Shown here piece by piece: positions 35,203 through 44,347 of a stretch of 64,000 bases of DNA. How positions within the stretch are numbered: the first letter of the stretch is position 1; every line of letters begins with the position of its first letter. The stretch comes from Salinicola acroporae. Its GTDB lineage: Bacteria; Pseudomonadota; Gammaproteobacteria; Pseudomonadales; Halomonadaceae. The translations under genes and the position numbers were made by a program. The notes beneath the pieces were generated by a model. That model saw only the letters and a list, made by a program, of their open reading frames with translations, had not been told where the DNA came from and searched no databases. Location: positions 62,001 through 126,000 of the forward strand of contig NZ_PZJW01000005.1 of assembly GCF_003206615.1 (NCBI RefSeq), written 5' to 3'.

Positions 35203-35469
35203 ATGACCACGACGGCGCTGGAACAAGAACTCAAGGAGATGATCATCGAGACCCTGGAGCTCGAGGACGTCACACCGGAAGACATCGATCCCAACGAACC
35301 GCTGTTCGTCGAAGGCCTGGGCCTCGACTCCATCGACGCCCTGGAACTAGGCCTTGCGCTACAGAAGCGCTATGGCATCACGCTGGAATCCGAGGCGGAG
35401 TCCTCCCGCCAGCATTTCGCCAACCTGAAGAGTTTGGCGGCTCTGGTCGAATCGCGTCGCCAGAAATGA
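35203..35469 (+). CDS. Acyl carrier protein of the aryl-polyene synthase
   Basis: An 88-aa acyl carrier protein. The phosphopantetheine attachment site is Ser43 in GLGLDSIDALELGLAL, matching the DSxxxxEL motif of APE carriers (ApeE/ApeF type). It is acidic, with the usual four-helix arrangement. It would hold the growing polyene during ketosynthase, reductase and dehydratase steps. Most APE clusters encode two carrier proteins; only one is seen here. It lies 16 bp before the membrane protein gene. Confidence 0.92.
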   Translation: MTTTALEQELKEMIIETLELEDVTPEDIDPNEPLFVEGLGLDSIDALELGLALQKRYGITLESEAESSRQHFANLKSLAALVESRRQK

Positions 35470-35485
35470 CAGTGGCGGCGCCCTC

Positions 35486-36091
35486 GTGATCTCGTCGATT
35501 CCCACCCACGGTCGCAGCCGGCTTCTCTGGCTGGCAGTAGGCATCATCGGCCTTGTCTGGCCCCTGGTGGTGCACTGGCTATTGCCGCACTACGGTGCCT
35601 GGCCACTGCTGATGGTGCTGGCCGCCGCTGCCTGGTGGCGACTGCCGCCGACGCAACGGCGCTGGGGATGGGGTCTCGTGCCGCTGGTTGTCCTGCTGAT
35701 GGCGACCGGTAGCGCAGAGCTCGGCCTGCGACTATGGCCGGTCGTGGTCAATGTCGCCCTGCTGCTGGTCTTTTCCCATGGCCTGCGTCATCCGCCGACG
35801 CTGATCGAACGGTTCGCTCGCCGCCAGGAGCCCGATCTGCCGCCCCACGCCGTGCGCTACACCCGGCGGGTGACCCAGGCCTGGTGTGTCTTTTTCTCCC
35901 TCAACGGTGCCGTTGCCCTGTTCACCGCGATTTTCGCCAACTTCGAGGTCTGGGCCTGGTACAACGGCGGCATCGTCTACGGCCTGATGCTGGCCATGTT
36001 TTTGGGGGAGTGGTGCTTGCGCCAGCGGGTCAAAAGGCGAGCGGAAGCGACCCTGCAATCGCAACACAAGGCGTCCCATGACGTTTCGTAG
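35486..36091 (+). CDS. COG4648-type integral membrane protein of the aryl-polyene cluster (ApeG-like)
   Basis: A 201-aa membrane protein with about five to six hydrophobic helices (WLAVGIIGLVWPLVVHWLL, LLMVLAAAAWW, GLVPLVVLLMATG, VVVNVALLLVF, VFFSLNGAVALFTAIFA, WYNGGIVYGLMLAMFL). The central loop HPPTLIERFARRQEPDLPPHAVRYTRRVTQAWC is the hallmark of the COG4648 family, which accompanies APE synthases; its role is not known. It begins at a GTG (35486), with no ATG at a suitable place. The 3' end overlaps the ligase gene by 14 bp, so the two are coupled. Confidence 0.82.
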   Translation: MISSIPTHGRSRLLWLAVGIIGLVWPLVVHWLLPHYGAWPLLMVLAAAAWWRLPPTQRRWGWGLVPLVVLLMATGSAELGLRLWPVVVNVALLLVFSHGLRHPPTLIERFARRQEPDLPPHAVRYTRRVTQAWCVFFSLNGAVALFTAIFANFEVWAWYNGGIVYGLMLAMFLGEWCLRQRVKRRAEATLQSQHKASHDVS

Positions 36092-37826
36092 ACTCGCCGA
36101 CCGGCCATGGCGTGACCGCGCGACAACGGACACCATCGCCTGGCTTCCGCCGGAAGCGGATACGCCATCGCGCTGGTTGACCGCGACCGAATGGCATGCG
36201 CGTATCGGGGCATGGCAACAGCGCCTGCTTGAGACGCCCAACACCAGTGGATGCTGGCGCCTGTTCGAGCCGGACCCGATCGAATTCAGTGCCGCCATGA
36301 TCGCGATCTGGGAACGCGGCGATCGCGTCGTGCTTCCGGCGGACAATCAACCCATGACGCTGTCGGCGCTGGATGAGGCGGGCGTGGCGCTGGGGCCGAC
36401 CGAGCCGGGGTCCGAGAGCGACCGGGCGGGAAGCCCCCCTGACCACCCACCCCAGTGGCACTCACGCCCGCTACCCGATATCGCCGTCTCGCTCTACACG
36501 TCCGGCTCCAGCGGCGAGCCACAGCGGCTGGACAAACGTTTCGACCAGTTGGATGCCGAACTCGCCACCCAAGCCTCGCTCTGGCCGCTGTCGGGCCGAC
36601 TGGTCGTCAGCCAGGTCAGTCACCAGCACATTTACGGCCTGCTGTTCTCGATCCTGCGCCCGCTATGCGAGAACAGCCCCTTCTCGGCCCGGGCCTGTCG
36701 TTATCCGGAAACCCTCTACACCTGGTTGCAGCACTGCCAGGCGACCGGCAAGCGGATGATTCTCGTCAGTGCGCCACCGGCGCTATCCCGACTCCCGGAA
36801 GCGCTCGACTGGGAGCCGGTCAGCGCGGCGCTGGCAACGATCTATAGCTCGGGGGCACCGCTGTCCAAGGACGCCAGTGACCGGGTCCACGAACGTCTCG
36901 GCCATCCCGTTCACGAGGTTTACGGCAGTTCCGAGACCGGCGGCATCGCTTGGCGCGTCCAGCAGCACGCCGCCGACTGGTCCGCGCTGCCCGGCGTCGA
37001 GGTGAGCCACGACGAAGACCATCGTCTATGGCTGCGCTCGCGTCACCTGGAGATCCCGGACCAGTGGCAACGTCAGGCCGACCTTATCGCGCGGACGCCG
37101 CAGGGCTTCGAACTGCTGGGGCGCGCCGACCGGATCGTCAAGATCGGTGGCAAACGGATCTCGCTGACGGCCATGGACCAGGCCCTGAGCGCGCTCCCCG
37201 GCGTCGAGCGGGCACAGACCCTGACGTTGCAACGCCGCGACCTTCGCCTCGCCGCCATCGTCCAGCTCTCGCCGAACGAGATCCCCCACGATCATCGCCA
37301 CCATCGCGACACGGTGAAGCGGCTGCGCCGGGAACTCGCCGCCCATTTCGAAACGCCGGTGTTACCTCGCTACTGGCGCTTCGTCGCCCCCTGGCCGACC
37401 AATAGTCAGGGCAAGTTGAGCGCGGAGATCCGGCAGCACCTGTTTCTCGATCTCGAGGACCGACGCGCGCCGCGCTGGCTGGGTGAACGACTTCACGAGA
37501 ACGGCTGGCAGGTCACGCTGGAGGTCCCGGAGCATTGTGCCTACGTAGACGGCCACTTCGACGGCCAGCCGGTACTGCCCGGCATTGCCCTGGTGCACTG
37601 GGCAATGCAGCAGGCGCGCCGCCTGTTCACGTTGAGTGGCGAGTTCGAGAGCCTCGAGCGGCTGCGATTCCCCCAGCCGCTACTGCCCGGCGACCGCTTC
37701 GAAATGACCCTCGACTACCGTCGGGGCGACGGGACCGAGAGCTTGCGCCTCGAATGCGAGAGCCAGCGCGGGAAACATGTGACGGGACGGGTCGCCCTGA
37801 TCCATCGGCAAGCGCGGGAGAGTTGA
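36078..37826 (+). CDS. Fused AMP-dependent acyl ligase and hotdog dehydratase (ApeH-ApeI fusion)
   Basis: A 582-aa bifunctional protein. Residues 1-455 form an adenylating ligase (VSLYTSGSSGEP at 137-148, VYGSSETGGIAW at 281-292, LLGRADRIVKIGGKR at 346-360) that would activate the aromatic starter acid and load it on the carrier. Residues 465-582 are a hotdog dehydratase domain, with the catalytic His493 in YVDGHFDGQPVLPG. In E. coli and Xenorhabdus the two activities (ApeH and ApeI) are separate genes. It overlaps the upstream membrane gene and is followed three bases later by the glycosyltransferase. No lesion seen. Confidence 0.88.
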   Translation: MTFRRLADRPWRDRATTDTIAWLPPEADTPSRWLTATEWHARIGAWQQRLLETPNTSGCWRLFEPDPIEFSAAMIAIWERGDRVVLPADNQPMTLSALDEAGVALGPTEPGSESDRAGSPPDHPPQWHSRPLPDIAVSLYTSGSSGEPQRLDKRFDQLDAELATQASLWPLSGRLVVSQVSHQHIYGLLFSILRPLCENSPFSARACRYPETLYTWLQHCQATGKRMILVSAPPALSRLPEALDWEPVSAALATIYSSGAPLSKDASDRVHERLGHPVHEVYGSSETGGIAWRVQQHAADWSALPGVEVSHDEDHRLWLRSRHLEIPDQWQRQADLIARTPQGFELLGRADRIVKIGGKRISLTAMDQALSALPGVERAQTLTLQRRDLRLAAIVQLSPNEIPHDHRHHRDTVKRLRRELAAHFETPVLPRYWRFVAPWPTNSQGKLSAEIRQHLFLDLEDRRAPRWLGERLHENGWQVTLEVPEHCAYVDGHFDGQPVLPGIALVHWAMQQARRLFTLSGEFESLERLRFPQPLLPGDRFEMTLDYRRGDGTESLRLECESQRGKHVTGRVALIHRQARES

Positions 37827-37829
37827 AGA

Positions 37830-38585
37830 ATGTCGCAAGAGAACAGCGCCCGCATCGCGGTCCTGGTGCCGGTCTACAATCACGCCCAGGCGGTCGGCCA
37901 GACGCTGGCGCGACTGGAGCTGCTGCAGTTGCCTGTCATCCTGGTCGATGACGGCAGCGACGCGCACTGTGCGGGGGTGCTGGACGCCCTGGCCGAAGCC
38001 GAGACGGTAGACCTGGTCAGACTGCCCGCCAACCGGGGCAAGGGCGCGGCGATTCGGGCGGGCCTGGCGAGAGCTGTCGAGCGCGAATTCACCCACGTGC
38101 TGCAGGTGGACGCGGATGGCCAGCACGAAGCAGCAGACCTGCCGCCCTTCGTCGACGGACTTCGTGCCGACGACGAGGTCCTGCGGCTCGGCTACCCGCG
38201 ATTCGATGCCAGCGTGCCCCGGCACCGCTTCTACTCCCGCTACATCACCCATTCGCTGGTTTGGCTGGCGACGCTGTCGTTCGAGCTTCGCGACACCATG
38301 TGCGGGGTCAAGCTCTACCCCGTCGCCGCCGTCAACCGGCTGGTTGCCGAGCACGCCTGCGGCGATCGCATGGAGTTCGACAGCGAGCTTCCGGTACGCT
38401 GGTACTGGCAGGGCGGGCGCGTCGCCAACCTGCCCGTCCGTGTCCGCTACCCTCTCGACGGCGTCTCCCATTTCCAGCTGTGGCGGGACAACGTACTGCT
38501 CGCCCGCATGCATCTGCGCCTGGTACTCGGCATGCTCAGGCGCCTTCCCGCTCTCTTGAGCCGCCGCCAGGAACGACTCTCATGA
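37830..38585 (+). CDS. GT2 family glycosyltransferase of the aryl-polyene cluster
   Basis: A 251-aa glycosyltransferase of family 2. It has the nucleotide-sugar fold start IAVLVPVYNHAQAV, a metal-binding QVDADGQHEAADL, and the acceptor-region segments GYPRFDASVPRHRFYSRYITHS and RDTMCGVKLYP. It resembles dolichol-phosphate-mannose-synthase-like enzymes. In APE clusters this activity is joined to an acyltransferase as one protein (ApeJ); here the two are separate genes that overlap as ATGA. It probably decorates the lipid anchor of the polyene; the sugar is unknown. Confidence 0.88.
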   Translation: MSQENSARIAVLVPVYNHAQAVGQTLARLELLQLPVILVDDGSDAHCAGVLDALAEAETVDLVRLPANRGKGAAIRAGLARAVEREFTHVLQVDADGQHEAADLPPFVDGLRADDEVLRLGYPRFDASVPRHRFYSRYITHSLVWLATLSFELRDTMCGVKLYPVAAVNRLVAEHACGDRMEFDSELPVRWYWQGGRVANLPVRVRYPLDGVSHFQLWRDNVLLARMHLRLVLGMLRRLPALLSRRQERLS

Positions 38586-39574
38586 CACCGATCAGCAGCA
38601 ATCCCAATCACTGGTCGAGAATTCGCGAGACCGGTACTGCCGGCGGGGTCCGCGCCATGGTCTGGATCCGACGCAAGCTGGGACGGCTACCGTTCCAGTT
38701 CATGCTGCTGCTGGTGATCGTCTACTACTATATTGCCCACGGCCTTCATCGGCGCGCCTCCCATACCTACCTTACCCGGCTGTGGCGTCACCGCTACGGC
38801 CAGCCGCCCAGCCATCCGACCTGGTTGAGTCTGCGCCACTTCCGCAGTTTCGGGCAGAGCCTGATGGACAAGATCGATGCCTGGAGCGGCATCCCACCGG
38901 CGCTCAGCTTCGAGGGCGATACGCGGGAGCGATTTCGCCGGGCGGTCGAAAGTGGCCGTGGCGGCATCATGCTCGTCTCCCATGTCGGCAACATGGAGAT
39001 CTGCACCGCCATGAGCGACATGCAGGAAGACTTCCGCGCGACCCTGCTGATGCACACACGCAACGCGCAGCAGTTCGACGAGGTCCTGGCGCGCTCGACC
39101 CACCGCGAGAACCCGCCCGAGATCATCGAGGTCAGCGAGATCACGCCGTCGACGGCGATGAAGCTGGGGCGCCGGATCGCGGAAGGCGGGTTCGTGGTGA
39201 TCGCCGCGGATCGTGTCCCGATCAGCGATAGCGGACGCGCCCGCACGCTCCCCTTTCTGGGCCATCCGGCGCGTTTCCCAGAGGGCCCGTTCTGGCTGGC
39301 GAGCCTACTGCGCTGCCCGGTCTACACCATCGGCTGCTTTCGCGAAGCCACCAGCTACCGCATCGACTTCGACCACTTCGACGATACCAGCGCGTTGAGG
39401 CGGCGAGATCGGGCGGCATGGATAGAGGGAGCCATGGGGCGCTACGTCGACTGGCTGACACGACAGTGCGAAAAGACCCCATTGCAGTGGTTCAACTTCT
39501 TCCCCTTCTGGCTCGACTGCGAAGACGCCCACGCCGCAAAGCCCGATCATGAGGACGAGCGCCCCGTCACCTGA
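38582..39574 (+). CDS. LpxL-like lysophospholipid/lipid acyltransferase of the aryl-polyene cluster
   Basis: A 330-aa membrane-associated acyltransferase of the lauroyl/LpxL family. One N-terminal helix (FMLLLVIVYYYIAHGL) anchors it to the inner membrane. The catalytic H-x4-E motif is in VSHVGNMEICTAM, with VVIAADRVP and LPFLGHPARFPEGPFWLA as further blocks. It would attach the polyene or a fatty chain to the lipid part of the pigment. It overlaps the glycosyltransferase by ATGA; in E. coli both are parts of ApeJ. Start chosen for this overlap and for the N-terminal helix. Confidence 0.87.
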   Translation: MTPISSNPNHWSRIRETGTAGGVRAMVWIRRKLGRLPFQFMLLLVIVYYYIAHGLHRRASHTYLTRLWRHRYGQPPSHPTWLSLRHFRSFGQSLMDKIDAWSGIPPALSFEGDTRERFRRAVESGRGGIMLVSHVGNMEICTAMSDMQEDFRATLLMHTRNAQQFDEVLARSTHRENPPEIIEVSEITPSTAMKLGRRIAEGGFVVIAADRVPISDSGRARTLPFLGHPARFPEGPFWLASLLRCPVYTIGCFREATSYRIDFDHFDDTSALRRRDRAAWIEGAMGRYVDWLTRQCEKTPLQWFNFFPFWLDCEDAHAAKPDHEDERPVT

Positions 39575-39614
39575 CCGGGCGATTCCAGACACGCGATATC
39601 CTGAGGACCCGACC

Positions 39615-40166
39615 ATGCCGTTTCGTCGATGGTGGATCACACTGCTGCTGCTGGTGCCGCTGAGCGCCCAGGCCTTCGATCTGGGCGACCTGCAACGGCG
39701 GCTCGCCGCCACGCCCTCGCTGGCGGGCAGTTTCGAGCAGCAGCGCGAACTGGCGGACCTCGACAGCTCGCTCTCCAGCCAGGGCACGTTCCTGTTCGAG
39801 CGCGGCAAGCGCGTCGTCTGGCAACTCGAGAAACCGGTCGAGGAGCGGATCGAACTGACACCGCAGGCAATAACCGATGGCAGCGGCGAGAACGCCCCCC
39901 CCGGTGGCGAGCAGGTCGCCCAGCTGTTCCTGCAGTTGCTGGAAGGCGACTGGCAGGCGCTGGAGTCCCGCTTCACGCTGGCGCTATCCGGAGACCAGGA
40001 TGACTGGCAGGTCGCCCTGACCCCGAGAGAGGCCGCGCTGCGCGAGCGCATCGCCGAGATCACGCTGCGGGGTTCCGATACCATCGATCATCTCGACATG
40101 CGCACCCCCGACGGCGACCGGCTGAAGGTCCGGCTATTCGACCAGCACCCGCTGAACGATTCATGA
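39615..40166 (+). CDS. LolA-like outer-membrane lipoprotein carrier family protein (ApeL-like)
   Basis: A 183-aa periplasmic protein with a signal peptide (MPFRRWWITLLLLVPLSAQA, cleavage before FDLGDL). The mature part resembles LolA: SLAGSFEQQRELADLDSSLSS, TFLFERGKRVVWQLEKP and VAQLFLQLLEGDW. APE clusters usually have such a gene next to the MMPL exporter, and it is thought to carry the polyene lipid across the periplasm. The start ATG at 39615 lies 41 bp after the acyltransferase; the next gene overlaps it by four bases. Confidence 0.86.
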   Translation: MPFRRWWITLLLLVPLSAQAFDLGDLQRRLAATPSLAGSFEQQRELADLDSSLSSQGTFLFERGKRVVWQLEKPVEERIELTPQAITDGSGENAPPGGEQVAQLFLQLLEGDWQALESRFTLALSGDQDDWQVALTPREAALRERIAEITLRGSDTIDHLDMRTPDGDRLKVRLFDQHPLNDS

Positions 40167-42484
40167 CCGGCAGGCACTACCGTCGGCTCGGCTGGCTCTG
40201 GCTCGCAGTGCTGGCGCTCTGCGCGATCTGGCTGGGCTGGATGCTGCGTCAGGGTCTGCCTGCCGATACCGATCTCACCGCCCTGCTGCCGGCCGACCGG
40301 CAGGCGCCGCTGATTGAGAAGGCGGACCGCGAGTTGGGGCGCGGTTTCGAGAATCGCTTCCTGCTGCTGCTCGCTGATGACGACCGCGTAGCGACGACGC
40401 AGGCGCTGGGCCAGTCGTTGCAGCGGCTGGTCGACGAGGGCCAACTGGCCGGCATCGACTGGCGCGAGCTCGATCTGGCCGACGCCGATCCGCATGGCTG
40501 GATGGGGCAGTGGCGCTATCGCCTGCTGACGCCGCAGTGGCAACGGGCCATCGATACCGACGGCGGCAGCGCTTTGGTCGAACCGGCGCTGCGCCGACTG
40601 TTCTCGCCGACGGCGCGACCAGAGCCCGTCGCCGACCCCTTCGGACTGCTCGATGCCTGGCTGTCACGCCTGCCACGCAGCCCGATCGGTGCCGCCGACG
40701 GTCTGTTGACGCTGGATGCCGAGGGCCGGCAATGGAGCGTGCTGATCGGTGAGTTGACGGGGTCCCCCTATGAGCTGCCGATGCAGAATGCCCTGCATGC
40801 CACGCTCGAACGGTTTCAACAGCGGCATCCCGATGCCGAACTGTTGCGCTCCGGCCTGGTGTTCCACGCCGCCGCCGGCGCCCGTCAGGCAAAGCGGGAG
40901 ATGTCCACCATCGGCGCCGCCTCCCTGCTCGGGGTCGTGCTGATCATCGGTTTCGTATTTCGCTCTCCCCGGGTGCTGCTGCAACTGATGGTGCCCCTGG
41001 TGGCCGGTTCGCTGTTCGCGCTGACGTTGACACTGGGCATTTTCGGCCGCCTGCACCTGCTGACCCTGGCGTTCGGTGCCAGCCTGATCGGTATCGCCGT
41101 CGACTATGTGCTGCACCTGCAGTGCGATCGCGTCATCGACGGCAGGCAATTCCGGCTTCGTCGGCTGATGCCGAGCCTGACCCTTGGCCTGGTCTCGAGT
41201 GTCATCGCCTATGTGGCCCAGGCCCTGACCCCGATGCCGGGATTACGCCAAATGGCAGCGTTCGCCGCCTTCGGGCTGATTGGCGCCTGGCTCACCGTGG
41301 TACTGTGGCTGCCCCGCTTCACGCTCCACGCCAGCCCTTTCACCGCCAGCCTGGCGACACGCTGGTGGCGGCTATGCCAGCCGCGCTGGCGACTGTCGCC
41401 GTGGCTCGCCCTGGCCGGCGCACTGGTGCTGGTGACCATCTGCGCCCTGCGCCTGACCAGCGATGACAGTCTGGAACTGCTCAATCCCTCACCGGCGGCA
41501 CTGATGCACGACGAGCAGCGCGTCCAACAGCTGCTCGACCGCGACACCGGCAGCCGCTATTTCCTCGTTCAGGCCTCGGATACCCAGGCGCTGCTGGCCC
41601 GGCTCGAAACATTGGACGGAGCTCTCGACCGAGCCATCGCCGACGGGCTCCGGATCGAGTACCAGTCGCTGGCCGGCTCGGTCCCGACGATGACCGAACA
41701 GCAGGCCAACCTGGCCCGGGTACGCAAGCTTTATGGCCCCCCGCTGGACGCACTGGTCGAGCGGGCCGGCTTGCCGGCGAACGTCGCCGACCAGGCGCGA
41801 GCACGCCTGGACCAGGCGCCACCATTGACCCTGACCGAATGGCTCGAGACCCCTATCGGCTCGCTCCAGCAGCGACTGTGGCTGGGCGAGACGGGTGACG
41901 GCGAGGTGGCCGCCACCGTGGTGATCTCCGGCGAGCGTGATGACCGCACCAGCGCGGCCCTGGCAACCCTCGCCGACACGTTGCCGAAAGTGAAGTATGT
42001 CGATCGCGTCAGTCGCATCGGCGGCCTGCTCGGCGAGCTCCGCCGCCACACCGCCATCTGGGTGATAACGGCCATGGCGTTGATGACGCTGGCACTCCTT
42101 TGGCGTTATCGACGTCACGCCTGGCGTGTCGTGGTACCGCCCTTCGGCGCTACGCTCATCGTGTTGACCGCCTTCGCCGTTGGCGGCGTCCCACTCAATA
42201 TCTTCAACCAATTGGGCCTGCTGCTGATCTTGGGAATCGGGCTGGATGCCGGTATCTTCAACGTGGAGCATGCTCGCAAGCCGGCTGCATGGCTGGCGAT
42301 CACGCTATCGACGCTCACCAGCCTGCTGGCTTTCGGCATGCTGGCCTTCAGCGCCACACCCGCGCTGCACTATCTCGGCCTGACCTGCCTGATCGGCCTG
42401 GCCAGCGTTTGGGCACTGGTCCCGTGGGTACGCCCGGGACCTGGCCATTCAACGACATCACCACGGGAGAGCGAACATGTCTGA
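40163..42484 (+). CDS. MMPL-family (RND-like) lipid exporter of the aryl-polyene cluster (ApeM-like)
   Basis: A 773-aa inner-membrane exporter. It shows the duplicated MMPL layout: one helix at the N-terminus, a large periplasmic loop (about residues 35-245), five helices, then a second helix-loop-helices unit (loop about 440-640). The glycine/aspartate motifs of the family are seen in GIAVDYVLHLQ and GIGLDAGIFNVEHA. MMPL proteins export lipids and polyenes; this one should move the pigment to the periplasm. It overlaps the LolA-like gene (ATGA) and the flavoprotein gene (8 bp). No truncation. Confidence 0.88.
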   Translation: MTGRHYRRLGWLWLAVLALCAIWLGWMLRQGLPADTDLTALLPADRQAPLIEKADRELGRGFENRFLLLLADDDRVATTQALGQSLQRLVDEGQLAGIDWRELDLADADPHGWMGQWRYRLLTPQWQRAIDTDGGSALVEPALRRLFSPTARPEPVADPFGLLDAWLSRLPRSPIGAADGLLTLDAEGRQWSVLIGELTGSPYELPMQNALHATLERFQQRHPDAELLRSGLVFHAAAGARQAKREMSTIGAASLLGVVLIIGFVFRSPRVLLQLMVPLVAGSLFALTLTLGIFGRLHLLTLAFGASLIGIAVDYVLHLQCDRVIDGRQFRLRRLMPSLTLGLVSSVIAYVAQALTPMPGLRQMAAFAAFGLIGAWLTVVLWLPRFTLHASPFTASLATRWWRLCQPRWRLSPWLALAGALVLVTICALRLTSDDSLELLNPSPAALMHDEQRVQQLLDRDTGSRYFLVQASDTQALLARLETLDGALDRAIADGLRIEYQSLAGSVPTMTEQQANLARVRKLYGPPLDALVERAGLPANVADQARARLDQAPPLTLTEWLETPIGSLQQRLWLGETGDGEVAATVVISGERDDRTSAALATLADTLPKVKYVDRVSRIGGLLGELRRHTAIWVITAMALMTLALLWRYRRHAWRVVVPPFGATLIVLTAFAVGGVPLNIFNQLGLLLILGIGLDAGIFNVEHARKPAAWLAITLSTLTSLLAFGMLAFSATPALHYLGLTCLIGLASVWALVPWVRPGPGHSTTSPRESEHV

Positions 42485-43787
42485 AGCCGACCACGAGGTC
42501 ATCGTGATTGGCGCCGGCCCCGCCGGTGCCGCGATCGCGGCACAGCTGGCCGCCCGCGGCCATCGCGTCCTGGTGGTCGAGCGCAGCCATTTTCCGCGCT
42601 TTTCCATCGGCGAGAGTCTGCTGCCGCAGTGCATGAGCCATCTCGAAGAGGCCGGCCTCCTCGAGGCCGTCCAGGCAGCCGGCTATCAACCCAAGAACGG
42701 CGCCGCGTTTACCCGCGGCGGCGAGAGCACGGCGATCGACTTCCGCGAGAAGTTCACGCCGGGCTGGGGCACGACCTTCCAGGTCGAGCGCGCCGACTTC
42801 GACCACCGGCTGATCGAGGCTGCCCGCGCGAAAGGCGCGAAGGTCGAATTCGGCGCCACCGTCACCGCCTTCCGCGCCGACCCCGATCGACCCGAGGTCG
42901 ATGTCGTCGATGAATCCGGCAACGCCAGCACGCTGACCGCCCGCTTCGTCGTCGACGCCAGCGGCTACGGGCGTGTACTGGCACGGCTCGAGGATCTCGA
43001 GCGCGATGCCCGCCAGATTCCCCGCACCGCGCTGTTCACCCATGTCGAAGCCTGCCCGGTCGAGCCGAGCCATGATCGCGAGAAGATCCTCATCGGCGTT
43101 CATCCCGACGATGCCGGTATCTGGTACTGGCTGATCCCCTTCCGCGACCAGCGCGCTTCGGTGGGCGTGGTCGGCCAGACGGCGAGAATAGATGCCTACG
43201 GCCACTCGCCCGAGACACGCTGGCAGGCGCTGATCGACGCCGAACCCCGTTTCCGCCAGCTCCTGGAGGGTGCGCGGTCGACCCGTCCGGTCGGCGAGCT
43301 CCGCGGGTATTCCGCCGATGTCACCCGCCTGCATGGCGCCGGTCATGTGCTGCTGGGCAACGCTGGCGAGTTCCTTGACCCGGTGTTCTCTTCCGGTGTC
43401 ACCATTGCGCTGAAATCCGCGAGCCTGGCGGCACCGCTGGTGGATCGCCAACTGGCCGGCGAGACGATCGACTGGCAGGGCCAGTTCGAGCAGCCGCTGC
43501 GCGCGGGCGTCGAGACATTTCGCGCCTTCGTCGATGCGTGGTACGACGGCCGACTCCAGACGATCATCTTCCACGCCGACGCGCCCCGCGACATCAAGGA
43601 GCGCATCAGCGCCATTCTGGCCGGCTACGCCTGGGACCGTCGCAACCCGTTCGCCACCGACTCGGCCCGGCATATCGATACGCTGGCCGCCATCTGCGAG
43701 AGCCAGGCAGCATCGAGGGCGCCGGGACCAGGGACGGCCAATGCGCGTCAGCCGGATCCTGGCCCGTCGCCGGAGACCGAACGATGA
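42477..43787 (+). CDS. Flavin-dependent halogenase-like oxidoreductase in the aryl-polyene cluster
   Basis: A 436-aa FAD-dependent protein. The dinucleotide loop is VIGAGPAGAAIAAQLAA (about 10-26). FSIGESLLP is the family GxGES block. Residues 70-77 (YQPKNGAA) place a lysine (Lys73) where flavin halogenases have their catalytic lysine, and WYWLIP (216-221) fits the WxWxIP halogenase motif. NAGEFLDPVFSSGV is the FAD-site end. Related oxidoreductases without halogenating activity share some of these, so the reaction is not proven. Xanthomonadins, the Xanthomonas aryl polyenes, are brominated, and related flexirubins can be chlorinated. It overlaps both neighbours. Confidence 0.8.
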   Translation: MSEADHEVIVIGAGPAGAAIAAQLAARGHRVLVVERSHFPRFSIGESLLPQCMSHLEEAGLLEAVQAAGYQPKNGAAFTRGGESTAIDFREKFTPGWGTTFQVERADFDHRLIEAARAKGAKVEFGATVTAFRADPDRPEVDVVDESGNASTLTARFVVDASGYGRVLARLEDLERDARQIPRTALFTHVEACPVEPSHDREKILIGVHPDDAGIWYWLIPFRDQRASVGVVGQTARIDAYGHSPETRWQALIDAEPRFRQLLEGARSTRPVGELRGYSADVTRLHGAGHVLLGNAGEFLDPVFSSGVTIALKSASLAAPLVDRQLAGETIDWQGQFEQPLRAGVETFRAFVDAWYDGRLQTIIFHADAPRDIKERISAILAGYAWDRRNPFATDSARHIDTLAAICESQAASRAPGPGTANARQPDPGPSPETER

Positions 43788-44347
43788 GGCGCGTTTTTCC
43801 CCTGCTGCCACTGTGCCTGGCGTTCGCCCTGTCCGCCTGCAGCTTGAGTCCGCCGGTGTCGCCGCCGCCACCGCTGGCCGCCGCCACCACGACCGACACG
43901 CTGAAGAGCCGGCTCACCTTCGAACCGGATGAAGGCGAAGCCCGGACCTTGATCGCGTTCATCCGGATCGAGCCGGAGCGGCTGCGTGCGGTGCTGGTGA
44001 CGCCCTACGGCCAGCGCCTGACGACGCTGGTTCGCGACGCCGACGGCGCCCGCTTCGAGGCTGGCGATGCGCCGGGCGAACCCCCGCTGCCGATACCGCC
44101 AGAATGGCTGGCGTCCCGTCTGGAGTGGAGCCTGTGGCCTCTCGATGCCTTGCACGAGGCCTTCGCGGGAAGCGCATGGCAGGTCGTCGACGGCGCGGCG
44201 AGTCGCGACATCACCTATCGGGGGCGATTGATCGCCCGCATCACGCCGGTGCCGGCGCGCGATCGCGCCGAGACAATGATGCTGGACGACCGCCAGGGCC
44301 ACTACCGCTTGACGATCGCCCCGATGCAGGAGAACGATGATTCATGA
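43784..44347 (+). CDS. DUF3261 lipoprotein of the aryl-polyene cluster (ApeN-like)
   Basis: A 187-aa lipoprotein. The signal MRRVFPLLPLCLAFALSACS ends in a lipobox (LSAC), and a Ser/Pro-rich linker follows. The mature domain (TLIAFIRIEPERLRAVLVTPYGQRLTTLV, EWSLWPLDALHEAF, RLIARITP) matches DUF3261, a small family linked to APE clusters. It is probably attached to the outer membrane and may receive the pigment. Its ATG overlaps the stop of the flavoprotein gene (ATGA), and its stop overlaps the ketosynthase ATG. Confidence 0.85.
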   Translation: MRRVFPLLPLCLAFALSACSLSPPVSPPPPLAAATTTDTLKSRLTFEPDEGEARTLIAFIRIEPERLRAVLVTPYGQRLTTLVRDADGARFEAGDAPGEPPLPIPPEWLASRLEWSLWPLDALHEAFAGSAWQVVDGAASRDITYRGRLIARITPVPARDRAETMMLDDRQGHYRLTIAPMQENDDS

